Of a stretch of 64,000 bases of DNA, positions 32,377 to 41,211 are shown piece by piece. Numbering within the stretch: the first letter of the stretch is position 1; every line of letters starts with the position of its first letter. The notes under the pieces were generated by a model. It was not told the DNA's origin, searched no databases, and saw only the letters and a list, made by a program, of their open reading frames with translations. The position numbers were made by a program, and so were the translations under genes. The DNA comes from Secundilactobacillus yichangensis (GTDB lineage: Bacteria > Bacillota > Bacilli > Lactobacillales > Lactobacillaceae): the NCBI RefSeq assembly GCF_016861565.1, contig NZ_BOLK01000009.1, positions 49,088 through 113,087 of the forward strand. The letters run 5' to 3'.

Positions 32377-34251
32377 GTGAAACGAAAAATTAAATGGTAT
32401 CATTCGATACAATTCAAAATCGCGTTCGTATTCGCGATGATGCTTATTATTACATTGGAAATTGTCGGGGCCGTGTTTGTACAGCAGCTTGAGACGCAAA
32501 ACTTGCGGCAATTTAAAAGCCAAATTTCGCTGCAACGTTACGTCAGTACGAACTTAACCACTCAGCTGTCACGGTCGAATACTAACGCTTCTAACCGACA
32601 GATTCGGATTCTCCTGTCTGATGCCAATATTCCTAGCACGGCGAACGCGCAAATCCGCGTCATCGACAATAAGGGCACCATTCGGGGGACAAATGAAGCT
32701 AATAATCAGCAGATTGTTGGCCAAAAAACCACTGACGACACCGTTAAAAAGGTCATTTATAATAACAGTGCCGGTAGTGAAACAACGACGTTTGATGCGT
32801 CCACAAATCAATATTACTATACGAAGGTCACACCACTAATTAAGCAAAGCAGCGGGAGCAGTACGCCCGTTGGTGTGGTGTACATTCGTGCAAACTTAGA
32901 GAGTGTTTATGACAGTATCAGTAAAGTGACTGCCTTATACCTTGTTGCGGCCGTTATTGCGGTTGCCATGGGGCTTGTACTGTCGATTGTTATTTCCCGG
33001 GCAATTACTGTGCCCATCACTGAAATGAAAGAACAAACGCAGCGAATCGCCCGAGGAGATTATTCTGGGCAAGTTCAAATCTACGGGAACGATGAGTTGG
33101 GTCAGTTAGCCAGTGCGGTTAATAACCTTTCTGTTCGCGTGGAAGAAGCGCAAGAGTCCACCGAGTCTGAACGAAGACGGCTGAACTCTGTTTTGGCACA
33201 CATGACGGATGGGGTTATCGCGACTGATCGCCGTGGTAATGTCACCATTATTAATGAAACCGCTGTGGAGTTTCTAGATGTCGATTCTAATCAAGCCATT
33301 GGTCAGTCGATTCTGGATATTTTGAATATTCGCAATCAATATACCCTGCGTGACTTATTGGAAGATCCAGATGAAATCATGCTGGATTTCTCCACTGACG
33401 ATCACGATTTGATCCTGCAGGCCTACTTCTCACTGATTCAGCGTGAATCCGGGTTTATCAGCGGGTTAGCATGTGTACTGCACGATGTCACCGAACAGCA
33501 AAAGATTGATCAGGATCGTAAGCAGTTCGTCTCAAACGTGTCACATGAATTGCGGACGCCGCTAACCAGTGTGCGGTCGTACGTGGAAGCTCTATCTGAT
33601 GGTGCCTGGAAAGATCCTAAAATCGCACCTAAATTTCTAAAAGTGACCCAGGATGAAACGGACCGGATGATTCGGATGATCAATGACCTATTGACCCTTT
33701 CCAGAATGGACTCTGGTACGCAAAAGCTTAATTTGGAACTCGTTAATTTAAATGAGTTATATAACTACATCTTAAATCGGTTTGATATGATCATTGATAG
33801 TGATGAGCAAAAAGACCGGTCTGACAAGCATTACACCATTAAACGCGAATTTACCAAACGGGATCTGTGGGTTGAAATTGATACTGACCGATTTACTCAG
33901 GTGATCGATAATATTATGAATAACGCGATCAAGTATTCACCGGATGGCGGTGTGATTACCTGTCGGCTGGTTGAAACCAATAATAACGTGATCATTAGTA
34001 TCGCTGACCAGGGACTTGGGATTCCGCGAGCGGATATTCCCCACGTTTTCGACCGGTTCTACCGGGTCGATAAAGCCCGTTCCCGGGCTCAAGGCGGTAC
34101 CGGACTTGGTCTGGCCATTTCCAAGGAAGTTATCCAATCATTGGGTGGCAAGATTTGGGTAGAGAGCCGTGAAGGTCATGGCTCGACATTCTACATTTCA
34201 CTGCCATACGAACCTTACGATGAGGGGGATGATCTCTGGGATGAAGCTTAG
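32377..34251 (+). CDS. walK: Sensor histidine kinase WalK (YycG)
   Basis: Membrane sensor kinase that phosphorylates WalR in response to wall synthesis state. Order: transmembrane helix 1 (~10–33), extracytoplasmic PAS-like sensor, helix 2 (~185–208), HAMP, cytoplasmic PAS, HisKA with H390 in SHELRTPLTSVRSY, and HATPase (NNAIKYSPDGG, GLGIPRADIPHVF, GGTGLGLAI). 624 residues is normal. Start is GTG with AAGGGG eleven bases upstream. Confidence 0.97.
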   Translation: MKRKIKWYHSIQFKIAFVFAMMLIITLEIVGAVFVQQLETQNLRQFKSQISLQRYVSTNLTTQLSRSNTNASNRQIRILLSDANIPSTANAQIRVIDNKGTIRGTNEANNQQIVGQKTTDDTVKKVIYNNSAGSETTTFDASTNQYYYTKVTPLIKQSSGSSTPVGVVYIRANLESVYDSISKVTALYLVAAVIAVAMGLVLSIVISRAITVPITEMKEQTQRIARGDYSGQVQIYGNDELGQLASAVNNLSVRVEEAQESTESERRRLNSVLAHMTDGVIATDRRGNVTIINETAVEFLDVDSNQAIGQSILDILNIRNQYTLRDLLEDPDEIMLDFSTDDHDLILQAYFSLIQRESGFISGLACVLHDVTEQQKIDQDRKQFVSNVSHELRTPLTSVRSYVEALSDGAWKDPKIAPKFLKVTQDETDRMIRMINDLLTLSRMDSGTQKLNLELVNLNELYNYILNRFDMIIDSDEQKDRSDKHYTIKREFTKRDLWVEIDTDRFTQVIDNIMNNAIKYSPDGGVITCRLVETNNNVIISIADQGLGIPRADIPHVFDRFYRVDKARSRAQGGTGLGLAISKEVIQSLGGKIWVESREGHGSTFYISLPYEPYDEGDDLWDEA

Positions 34252-35539
34252 AAATATATGGCTGCCAGTTAGTCTAGTAGCGGCAGTACTCGTCAGCCTC
34301 GGACTCTCAGGCATGATTTGGACCAATCCGGCTCATTCAAACCTGAGCAGCCGAACGAAAGTGACCAAAAATTCAGATAGTAACAGTAATACGACTTTTC
34401 AAGATATTTATTTACCGTCTCAGCTTGTTTCTACCGATGACGCTGGCAAACAGGAGCTGCTGACGAACAACCGGGTTAACGTGGCGACTGATCTGCGCGA
34501 TCGAATGAGTCATTTTACAGCGGAAAAAGCTAAAACTGACAGTCAGAAAAATCCCAAGAAGTATTTAGCTCAATTGAAGCGTAAGGGGACTATTTTACTG
34601 AATTATAACTCTGCGATTTCGGTTAACTTCTTCCGAAAAGCTTTTAACAACCAGCTAAATATTCCCAATCAGAAATTTAACCGCATGCAGCTGCTGCTTA
34701 ACGATCCCAGCCACTTGTATCTGCTGAATGATCAGGGATATCGAATCGTTCGGGTGACACTTAAAAATAACCGGGCTGGTAAACTGCGGCACGTGTTAGC
34801 CGATAGAATGGTTAAACACCGGGTTGCCTTTAAAATGTTTAACGGCAAAGTAATTTTGGATTATCCCAAGAACGTTAAATTACGAACTTACAGCTATCAG
34901 TTAACCCAACAAACGCAGGATTACTACGCGAACCGTATCATGACCACTAATTCTAATAGCAATGTTCAAATTAAGCGGCACCAAAATAGTACGGATTATG
35001 ATGATCATGGCTTTCGGCACATGACGATTGATAAGCCGACGGATACGGTTACCTTTACCAACTATAATTCTCAAGTTAAGAGCAGCAGTTTCTTACAAAC
35101 GATGAATCACGTCTATGATCAGTTAGTGATGGTCGGGATGCCGCTGGACAGCGTTCGCTTCTATTCTTATGATGCGGGCAGTGGTACCGCGGTTTTTCGA
35201 ACCTACGCGGGTGGTCTACCGGTCTTTGACCAGAGTGATTTTGGTGCCATTCAAATGAAGGTGCTTGATCAGTCGTCGTACCGGATGAAATTTTCACTGG
35301 ATAGTTTGCAGGTTCCGATTCCGCCAGTCCAGACTTCAGCCACGATCATGTCGACGGATGAACTGGTCAAACAGCTCAGAAATACCGGTATACGGGAAAG
35401 TAAGATTCAGGGAATTGAACTTGGCTATGAATGGAGCCGTGATAAATCATTGCCCAAAGTGGTTAACTTATCACCGACCTGGTACGTCAAGATTGGTAAT
35501 CAGTGGGAGAATTATCAAAAACTGATTGGCCAAAAGTGA
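34241..35539 (+). CDS. walH: WalK regulatory membrane protein WalH (YycH)
   Basis: Single-span membrane protein with a large extracytoplasmic domain that modulates WalK. The 432-residue product starts MKLRNIWLPVSLVAAVLVSL, a short cytoplasmic end followed by a transmembrane helix. The gene overlaps walK by 11 bases, and GAGGGGG is upstream. Identified mainly by position and topology, since YycH sequences diverge quickly. Confidence 0.9.
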   Translation: MKLRNIWLPVSLVAAVLVSLGLSGMIWTNPAHSNLSSRTKVTKNSDSNSNTTFQDIYLPSQLVSTDDAGKQELLTNNRVNVATDLRDRMSHFTAEKAKTDSQKNPKKYLAQLKRKGTILLNYNSAISVNFFRKAFNNQLNIPNQKFNRMQLLLNDPSHLYLLNDQGYRIVRVTLKNNRAGKLRHVLADRMVKHRVAFKMFNGKVILDYPKNVKLRTYSYQLTQQTQDYYANRIMTTNSNSNVQIKRHQNSTDYDDHGFRHMTIDKPTDTVTFTNYNSQVKSSSFLQTMNHVYDQLVMVGMPLDSVRFYSYDAGSGTAVFRTYAGGLPVFDQSDFGAIQMKVLDQSSYRMKFSLDSLQVPIPPVQTSATIMSTDELVKQLRNTGIRESKIQGIELGYEWSRDKSLPKVVNLSPTWYVKIGNQWENYQKLIGQK

Positions 35540-35555
35540 AAGGAGGTAGCCGGAA

Positions 35556-36386
35556 GTGAATTTTAAACGGATTCAGTTAATCTTCCTAGCGATTTTTATC
35601 GCCATGGATGTGATGTTATTTCTGTCTTATAACCGGAATAGCGTTGGCGATTCTACCGCCGCAGGAAGCAATAACATCCTGGAGGAAATGCGCAAGGATC
35701 AAATTACGTTTAGTGAGCCGACTACCAAGAAGCACGAAGGTTATTATTTCTCAGGAAATAACGGTGACGCTCTGCATCAGGCTGCTCCAGATTTGCAGCA
35801 GCAATCGATTCGGTTCAGCGGTGATGAACTGGTTAGTGAGTTTAAGAAGCCGCTTAAAATAACCAATGGGTCAGCCAAGCAAACTCTAGACAAGGTAGTC
35901 GCTAATCCTGGGCTGATTGCTGACGGCAACCAATACAGCTATAGCAAGCAGCTCTCTAGCAGCAGCGAGATCATTTACGTGCAGCGAGTTGCACATAAGC
36001 CGATCTATTCACACTTTTGCCAGATTCGCTTTGATTTAGACAGTCAGCAGCGGGTAGTTGGTTACAGTCAGAACTACCTAGAGGGCGTTAAGATTCTGAA
36101 GGAAGCTGCAAAGACCATCAGTGAAGAACGGGCGTTGACTTGGCTATACCAGTACAATGAAATTCCTAACGGTGCTAAAGTGACCTGGGTTCATTTGGCT
36201 TACACGCGGCTATTAACGGCTCGTGGGCAGTATGTTTTCTTACCAACCTGGGTATTCGCCGTAAAGATCAACAACTCATCTGCCGTCATCTTAAAGCGGG
36301 TGAATGCGTACACTGGTGAAGTGATTAAAACCGGTGATAACAACCAAACAAGTAATGCTAATTCAGAAATATTTACACTCACATAG
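35556..36386 (+). CDS. walI: WalK regulatory membrane protein WalI (YycI)
   Basis: 276-residue bitopic protein (MNFKRIQLIFLAIFIAMDVM, then an extracytoplasmic domain with the C-terminal VFLPTWVFAVKI block of the YycI family). Works with WalH to tune WalK. Start is GTG with a strong AAAGGAGGT upstream, 16 bases after walH. Confidence 0.92.
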   Translation: MNFKRIQLIFLAIFIAMDVMLFLSYNRNSVGDSTAAGSNNILEEMRKDQITFSEPTTKKHEGYYFSGNNGDALHQAAPDLQQQSIRFSGDELVSEFKKPLKITNGSAKQTLDKVVANPGLIADGNQYSYSKQLSSSSEIIYVQRVAHKPIYSHFCQIRFDLDSQQRVVGYSQNYLEGVKILKEAAKTISEERALTWLYQYNEIPNGAKVTWVHLAYTRLLTARGQYVFLPTWVFAVKINNSSAVILKRVNAYTGEVIKTGDNNQTSNANSEIFTLT

Positions 36387-36487
36387 TCACTTGAAAGCAG
36401 CATTTAATGATTGCGTTTCGGCGTGAAATGCGTTGTAATAGTAACGACGAACAATCATTGAGAAGTGAGTATGGATTATTATTCACG

Positions 36488-36519
36488 ACCCTACCAATGA
36501 CCATGTTGGCAGGGTTTTT
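36488..36519 (+). terminator. Hairpin terminator between walI and walJ
   Basis: ACCCTACCAA / TTGGCAGGGT with one mismatch, followed by TTTTT. Partial read-through is likely since walJ follows within 30 bases. Confidence 0.65.
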
Positions 36520-36548
36520 GTATTTAAAAAAAGGAAGTTGGGCGATTT

Positions 36549-37358
36549 ATGCAAGAGCAAAATGAGGGATTAAAGGTGAGTGTTCTCGCTAGCGGAAGTA
36601 CGGGTAACTGTACCTATGTTGAGACGCCTGAACATAAGATTCTAATTGATGCCGGTTTAAGCGGTAAAAAGATTGAAAATCTCATGCAATCCATCGGCCG
36701 GGATTTGAGTGACGTTGACTCACTTTTCGTGACGCATGAACACTCGGATCACCGTAAGGGCGTTGGTGTATTGGCACGACGCTATGGCATGGATATTTAC
36801 GCTAACCAGGGGACTTGGGATGCCATGGCCAGTAAGATTGGTAAAATTCCTATGGAACAAAAGAACATTATCGCGCCTGATTCAGTACTGAGTATGGGCG
36901 ACCTCGATGTTGAGAGCTTCACGGTTTCTCACGATGCCGCTGAGCCTCAATTTTACGCCGTTCATAGCGGCGGAAAGAGCTTCGTGGTACTCACAGATAC
37001 CGGCTACGTTTCAGACCACGTAGAGGGTGTTATCAAGGATGCCGATGCTTATCTAATGGAATGTAACCACGACGTTGAAATGCTGCGGATGGGCAGCTAC
37101 TCCTGGCCGCTGAAGCAACGAATTCTTAGTGATACGGGCCATTTGAGTAACGAAGAGGGTGCCGATGCCATGATGGACGTCTTAGGCAATCACACCAAGC
37201 GCATTTTTCTCGGTCACTTGAGTCAGGAAAATAACATGAAGTCACTAGCTCGGATCACCGTTGCTTCGATCATGGAAGACCATGATTTTGGCGTTAACCA
37301 TGATTTTAAGATTTTAGATACGGATCCAGAAAAGGCTAGCGATCTGATCGCGCTTTAA
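36549..37358 (+). CDS. walJ: Metallo-beta-lactamase-fold hydrolase WalJ (YycJ/VicX)
   Basis: 269-residue MBL-fold protein with metal ligands in FVTHEHSDHRKG, a conserved DTGYVSD segment and GHLSQENN near the end. Opens with LASGSTGNCTYVE, typical of YycJ. Thought to be a nuclease involved in DNA repair or coordination with the Wal system. Located between walI and htrA as usual. Confidence 0.94.
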   Translation: MQEQNEGLKVSVLASGSTGNCTYVETPEHKILIDAGLSGKKIENLMQSIGRDLSDVDSLFVTHEHSDHRKGVGVLARRYGMDIYANQGTWDAMASKIGKIPMEQKNIIAPDSVLSMGDLDVESFTVSHDAAEPQFYAVHSGGKSFVVLTDTGYVSDHVEGVIKDADAYLMECNHDVEMLRMGSYSWPLKQRILSDTGHLSNEEGADAMMDVLGNHTKRIFLGHLSQENNMKSLARITVASIMEDHDFGVNHDFKILDTDPEKASDLIAL

Positions 37359-37533
37359 ATGCTTAAAATTTTCTTAGAAAAAGCTTATACTTTTTGCGAG
37401 TAAAGCTTCAAACAAATTTCACATCTCGTCTGTAAAATAAATGCTTAAGTAAGTAGGTTGAGCAAGTTTAGGGGCTTTTATATACGACCTAAATATCTGC
37501 GTTCATCACTTTGCCTAAATTGTGATGACATAC

Positions 37534-37565
37534 AAGGAGGGAAGCGCGATTCGCGCGGAAGTATG
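37534..37565 (+). promoter_or_regulatory. Hairpin between Shine-Dalgarno and start codon of htrA
   Basis: AAGGAGG (37534–37540) is 22 bases from the ATG at 37563. The gap holds GCGCGATTCGCGC (37544–37556), a small stable hairpin. Without the hairpin the spacing is nine bases, close to ideal. Confidence 0.6.
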
Positions 37566-38831
37566 GATAATCAACAAAAACCAGGATCAAATAATAATCG
37601 TGGACTGCTTATTAAAGTTGCTGTAACGGCACTTGTAGCCGGTTTACTGGGTGGCGGTATTGCCTATGGCGGTGCCAACTACATCAGTAACCGTGATGCA
37701 ACTTCTGTTCCAGCGGGTTCCAATAAATCTGGCACTGCAACCACCAGTAACATGAAGGTCAATGTCAGTTCACAAGCTTCTAAAGCTTTCTCAAATGTGA
37801 AGGATTCAGTAGTTTCCGTGATTAATTTGCAGAAACAAACTCAGTCATCTAATAGTTTGGCCGGAATTTTCGGAGACAACGGTAATGACTCGAATAGCAG
37901 TTCATCCAGTGATGGCAAACTGCAAGCCAGCTCTGAAGGTTCAGGTGTGATCTATAAAAAGGCCGGTAATAGTGCCTATATCGTTACTAATAACCACGTA
38001 GTTTCCGGTTCTAACGCCCTTGAAGTCATCTTGAGCAACGGTAAAAAGATCGATGCCAAACTGGTGGGTAAAGATGCCGTTACCGACTTAGCAGTTTTGA
38101 AAGTTAATGGTGCGGATGTTTCTAAAGTGGCTACTTTTGGGAACTCGGATAACATCAAAGTCGGTGAAACAGCACTGGCTATCGGCTCGCCATTAGGCTC
38201 TCAGTACGCCACTTCGCTGACTGAAGGGATTATTTCAGCCAAAAAGCGGACCGTGGCTACAACGGATGAAACCACTAATCAGCAAACGGGTAATGCCACT
38301 GTTATTCAAACGGATGCTGCCATTAACCCAGGGAACTCCGGTGGCCCGCTGATCAACCTTGCCGGTCAAGTGGTTGGTATCAACTCTATGAAGCTTGCCA
38401 GCAGCAGTTCAGGGACCAGCGTTGAAGGAATGGGCTTTGCAATTCCAAGTAACGAAGTCGTTTCCGTTATCAATCAGCTGATCAAGAATGGTAAAATCGT
38501 ACGGCCAGCGTTGGGAATCAAGTACGTTGATCTGTCAGAAATTTCAAAATCTCAGCAAAAATCGATTTTGAAATTACCAAGCAGTGTTGAAAACGGGGTT
38601 GTTGTAATGGAAACACCGGGATCAACAACACCAGCAGGACGCAGCGGAATTAAGAAGTACGATGTTATCACTGCCTTAGACGGCAAGAAGATCAGTACCA
38701 ATTCTACGTTGAGAGATCTGCTATACAAGTACAAAGTTAATGATACGGTGACCGTAACTTACTATCACAACGGTAGTCAGAAGACGGCTAAGGTAAAATT
38801 GACTGAAACAACTTCTCAATTGAATCAATAA
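37563..38831 (+). CDS. htrA: HtrA-like trypsin-type serine protease with PDZ domain
   Basis: Membrane-anchored quality-control protease. The 422-residue product has a short cytoplasmic end, a transmembrane helix (~15–37), a Ser/Asn-rich linker, and the protease domain with catalytic His in VTNNHVV, Asp in DAVTDLAVL and Ser in NPGNSGGPL. A single PDZ domain follows (ENGVVVMETPGS to the end). The ATG at 37563 is chosen because the frame has no other start after the AGGAGG site. Last gene of the wal cluster. Confidence 0.96.
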   Translation: MDNQQKPGSNNNRGLLIKVAVTALVAGLLGGGIAYGGANYISNRDATSVPAGSNKSGTATTSNMKVNVSSQASKAFSNVKDSVVSVINLQKQTQSSNSLAGIFGDNGNDSNSSSSSDGKLQASSEGSGVIYKKAGNSAYIVTNNHVVSGSNALEVILSNGKKIDAKLVGKDAVTDLAVLKVNGADVSKVATFGNSDNIKVGETALAIGSPLGSQYATSLTEGIISAKKRTVATTDETTNQQTGNATVIQTDAAINPGNSGGPLINLAGQVVGINSMKLASSSSGTSVEGMGFAIPSNEVVSVINQLIKNGKIVRPALGIKYVDLSEISKSQQKSILKLPSSVENGVVVMETPGSTTPAGRSGIKKYDVITALDGKKISTNSTLRDLLYKYKVNDTVTVTYYHNGSQKTAKVKLTETTSQLNQ

Positions 38832-38853
38832 TCAAAAAGTAATGCATATGAAG

Positions 38854-38892
38854 AAAAAGCTGAAACCTAAGTTAGTAGGTTTCAGCTTTTTC
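38854..38892 (+). terminator. Terminator after htrA
   Basis: AAAAAGCTGAAACCT / AGGTTTCAGCTTTTT hairpin. Confidence 0.92.
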
Positions 38893-39011
38893 ATTATTGT
38901 GGAAAAGACGAATGTTTGAGTTATTAACAGGTGGGTAAGTACCGAGTTAAGGGCATACCTAGTATCAGTAGTCGAATATGGTAAGCGGTATAGTTGTGGA
39001 AAATTCGGGAG

Positions 39012-39310
39012 TGTGGGTAATCCACAGGAAACTGTGGATAACTTTGTGGATAACATTTAAATCAGTGGAAACACCGTGATTACTGAATTTCTCCAGGCGT
39101 GTCTTCAAAACTATTAACAGACTGTGGATAACTAAAAAATGGCGTTAACTAAATTTTAATTAAACGTTGATATGACGGCGTTTACATTGGTACAATAAGA
39201 GGTAAAGAACGGACTGAATTGAAAATGAATATTCATTTTTAGCAAGCAAAAAAGTGTGCACAGAGGCTAGCAAAGAGTGTCTAATGGGCTGTGGATAACT
39301 TTGTGGACAA
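39012..39310 (+). repeat. Cluster of DnaA boxes
   Basis: Four exact TGTGGATAA boxes (reverse of TTATCCACA) at 39033, 39045, 39123 and 39290. One-mismatch boxes are at 39012 (TGTGGGTAA), 39018 (minus, TGTGGATTA) and 39302 (TGTGGACAA). Two pairs are exactly 12 bases apart. Nearly all point the same way. Confidence 0.75.
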
Positions 39311-39331
39311 CTCAAAATGGGGAGAAAAGTT

Positions 39332-39811
39332 ATGAACATTAAACTTGTGGTTGTTGGAAAATTAAAAGAGAAATATTTTAAACAAGGCATTGCTGAATAC
39401 GCCAAACGGTTATCGCGGTTTTGCAAATTTCAAATCGTGGAAGTTCCCGATGAAAAAGCGCCAGAAAGTTTAAGTGACTCTGAGATGAATCAGGTGATGC
39501 AAAAAGAGGGCGACCGGATTTTAGCTAAGATCAAAGACCGGGAATACGTTTATGCACTGGCCATTTTAGGGAAGGAACGCTCATCGGAGGAATTTGCCAA
39601 GGAAATCCAGGATCTTACCACTTACGGGCATTCTGATATTACCTTTGTGATCGGTGGTTCATTGGGATTAGCGCCAGAAGTGCTGAAGCGTGCGGATACC
39701 CAGATTTCGTTTGGTCGGTTTACGCTGCCTCACCAGTTGATGCGCTTAGTATTGACGGAGCAGATCTACCGGGCATTTATGATTAATGAGGGCAGTCCGT
39801 ATCATAAGTGA
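39332..39811 (+). CDS. rlmH: 23S rRNA (pseudouridine1915-N3)-methyltransferase RlmH
   Basis: SPOUT-fold methyltransferase acting on pseudouridine 1915 in helix 69 of 23S rRNA. The 159-residue length is the family's. Signatures are [16 protein letters not shown] at the start, FVIGGSLGL for SAM binding and [18 protein letters not shown] at the knot. Start ATG 39332 follows GGGGAG. Near htrA and the origin, as is common in Lactobacillaceae. Confidence 0.97.
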   Translation: MNIKLVVVGKLKEKYFKQGIAEYAKRLSRFCKFQIVEVPDEKAPESLSDSEMNQVMQKEGDRILAKIKDREYVYALAILGKERSSEEFAKEIQDLTTYGHSDITFVIGGSLGLAPEVLKRADTQISFGRFTLPHQLMRLVLTEQIYRAFMINEGSPYHK

Positions 39812-39824
39812 GGAGAATTACTTC

Positions 39825-40406
39825 ATGAAAAAATTAGAAGAAATGAGTCTTCATGAGCTTTGGCAGCTATTTCCAATTGTGTTGAAAGCACCTAATCCGA
39901 ATTATCAGCTGTGGTATGAGGACGAAAAACAAAAGATAGTCCAACATTTGCACAACGCAGTTATTTATCGCATTAATCATGTTGGCAGTACTTCTGTTCC
40001 TGGATTAATTGCGAAGCCCACGGTTGATATTTTATTGGAACTTGTTGGTTCATATGATCTGGACAGTGTCATTTCAGATTTGCGATCATTGAAATGGCTG
40101 GTCATGGCTAGAAATAACCGTTTAAAAACAATCGATTTGAATAAAGGGTATCTACCTACTGGCTTTGCGGAAAAGGTGTATCATTTACACGTCAAACCAG
40201 CTGGTGATTGGGGAGAGCTCTATTTTCGCGATTATTTGATAGCAAATCCGGAAGTAGCAAAGCAATATGGGGAACTAAAACTAAAGTTAGAACAAAAGTA
40301 CAAGTATAACCGTGACGCTTACACTGCTGCTAAAACGGATTTCGTGACTAGGTATACGCAAAAAGGACGAGAAACATTTAACGGCAGGTATCGACCGGTT
40401 AAATAG
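39825..40406 (+). CDS. GrpB family (UPF0157) protein
   Basis: 193-residue member of the GrpB/nucleotidyltransferase-like family, with the family core HVGSTSVPGLIAKPTVDILL and YLIANPEVAKQYGELK. Function uncharacterised; the fold is related to nucleotidyltransferases. ATG at 39825 follows AGGAG. Starts 13 bases after rlmH. Confidence 0.88.
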   Translation: MKKLEEMSLHELWQLFPIVLKAPNPNYQLWYEDEKQKIVQHLHNAVIYRINHVGSTSVPGLIAKPTVDILLELVGSYDLDSVISDLRSLKWLVMARNNRLKTIDLNKGYLPTGFAEKVYHLHVKPAGDWGELYFRDYLIANPEVAKQYGELKLKLEQKYKYNRDAYTAAKTDFVTRYTQKGRETFNGRYRPVK

Positions 40407-40436
40407 ATGCTGAAAATAAGATAAGGGGTGACGGCC

Positions 40437-41144
40437 GTGGAAGTAACTTTTGACGAAAGTTTTGCGGGCATGTTGAAATATGAAGCAAAATTGCCAACAA
40501 TCGGTTTACAGTTAGATGCTCAATTTGGGAATTTACACCGATTTAGCGGTGCTAAGGACTCATTTTGGCAATTGAAAGCTAGTCATAATACCGATGGGCA
40601 AACAGCTGATGAATTACGGACATCTGTTATGAAACAGATAGAGCAGCTTAAATCAGCCATTGCTGCTGGAGAGCCGTTGCGAGTATGGTGGAGTGAAACG
40701 GCAGATGACCAGGTTGGGTTTTACTGGTTTTGCCAGTTAACTCAGCGTGTAACTAATCGGGTTACGCAAGTGCAGGTGCCATTAATGTTGCCAAATGCGA
40801 AAAAATGGTCAGCATTGTATCGAATCTCGCATTTAGGTGAACTCGATTTTGCTGATATTCAGTCCGTATTGCAGAATGAACACCCCTTATCAGTCAATGA
40901 GCGTCAGTCGTATGCAAATGGATGGCAACCAGTGTTGGAAGAGAACGCACCTGTAAGAGTGAACCTAAACGGAGCAGTCGTTGGTGTTGGGGAGACCTTT
41001 TTTGATCACTTTTTGAGCTTAGAGAAATTAACTAGCTGGCCAGCAATCCGAGTCATTGGTGAAGCGATGGGTAACTATCCCGTGGATATACCATACTGGT
41101 GGTATCGGTATAGATTGGATAGTCTCACTTCTAAAGACGACTGA
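40437..41144 (+). CDS. DUF1835/DUF3658-like protein
   Basis: 235-residue protein of unknown role. Opening VEVTFDESFAGMLKYEAKLP matches the DUF1835 start pattern (a GDS-like strand and loop); the second half has the Trp/Tyr-rich IPYWWYRYRLD end. I chose GTG at 40437, nine bases after AAGGGG; an earlier in-frame GTG abuts that site. Co-directional with the GrpB-family gene. Confidence 0.65.
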   Translation: MEVTFDESFAGMLKYEAKLPTIGLQLDAQFGNLHRFSGAKDSFWQLKASHNTDGQTADELRTSVMKQIEQLKSAIAAGEPLRVWWSETADDQVGFYWFCQLTQRVTNRVTQVQVPLMLPNAKKWSALYRISHLGELDFADIQSVLQNEHPLSVNERQSYANGWQPVLEENAPVRVNLNGAVVGVGETFFDHFLSLEKLTSWPAIRVIGEAMGNYPVDIPYWWYRYRLDSLTSKDD

Positions 41145-41156
41145 TTTAATCTTCAT

Positions 41157-41195
41157 AAAAAGCAGGCCGAGGAATTTCCCGGTCTGCTTTTATTT
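41157..41195. terminator. Terminator between DUF1835-like and DUF2075 genes
   Basis: AAAAGCAGGCCG / CGGTCTGCTTTTA hairpin, usable from both convergent genes. Confidence 0.85.
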
Positions 41196-41211
41196 GTTGA
41201 GTAGATTAATT

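Larger units (their letters stand above)
38832..39331. other. Gene-free region between htrA and rlmH
   Basis: Five hundred bases with no supportable gene. After the htrA terminator it is AT-rich and carries a cluster of DnaA boxes (39012–39310). Confidence 0.7.
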
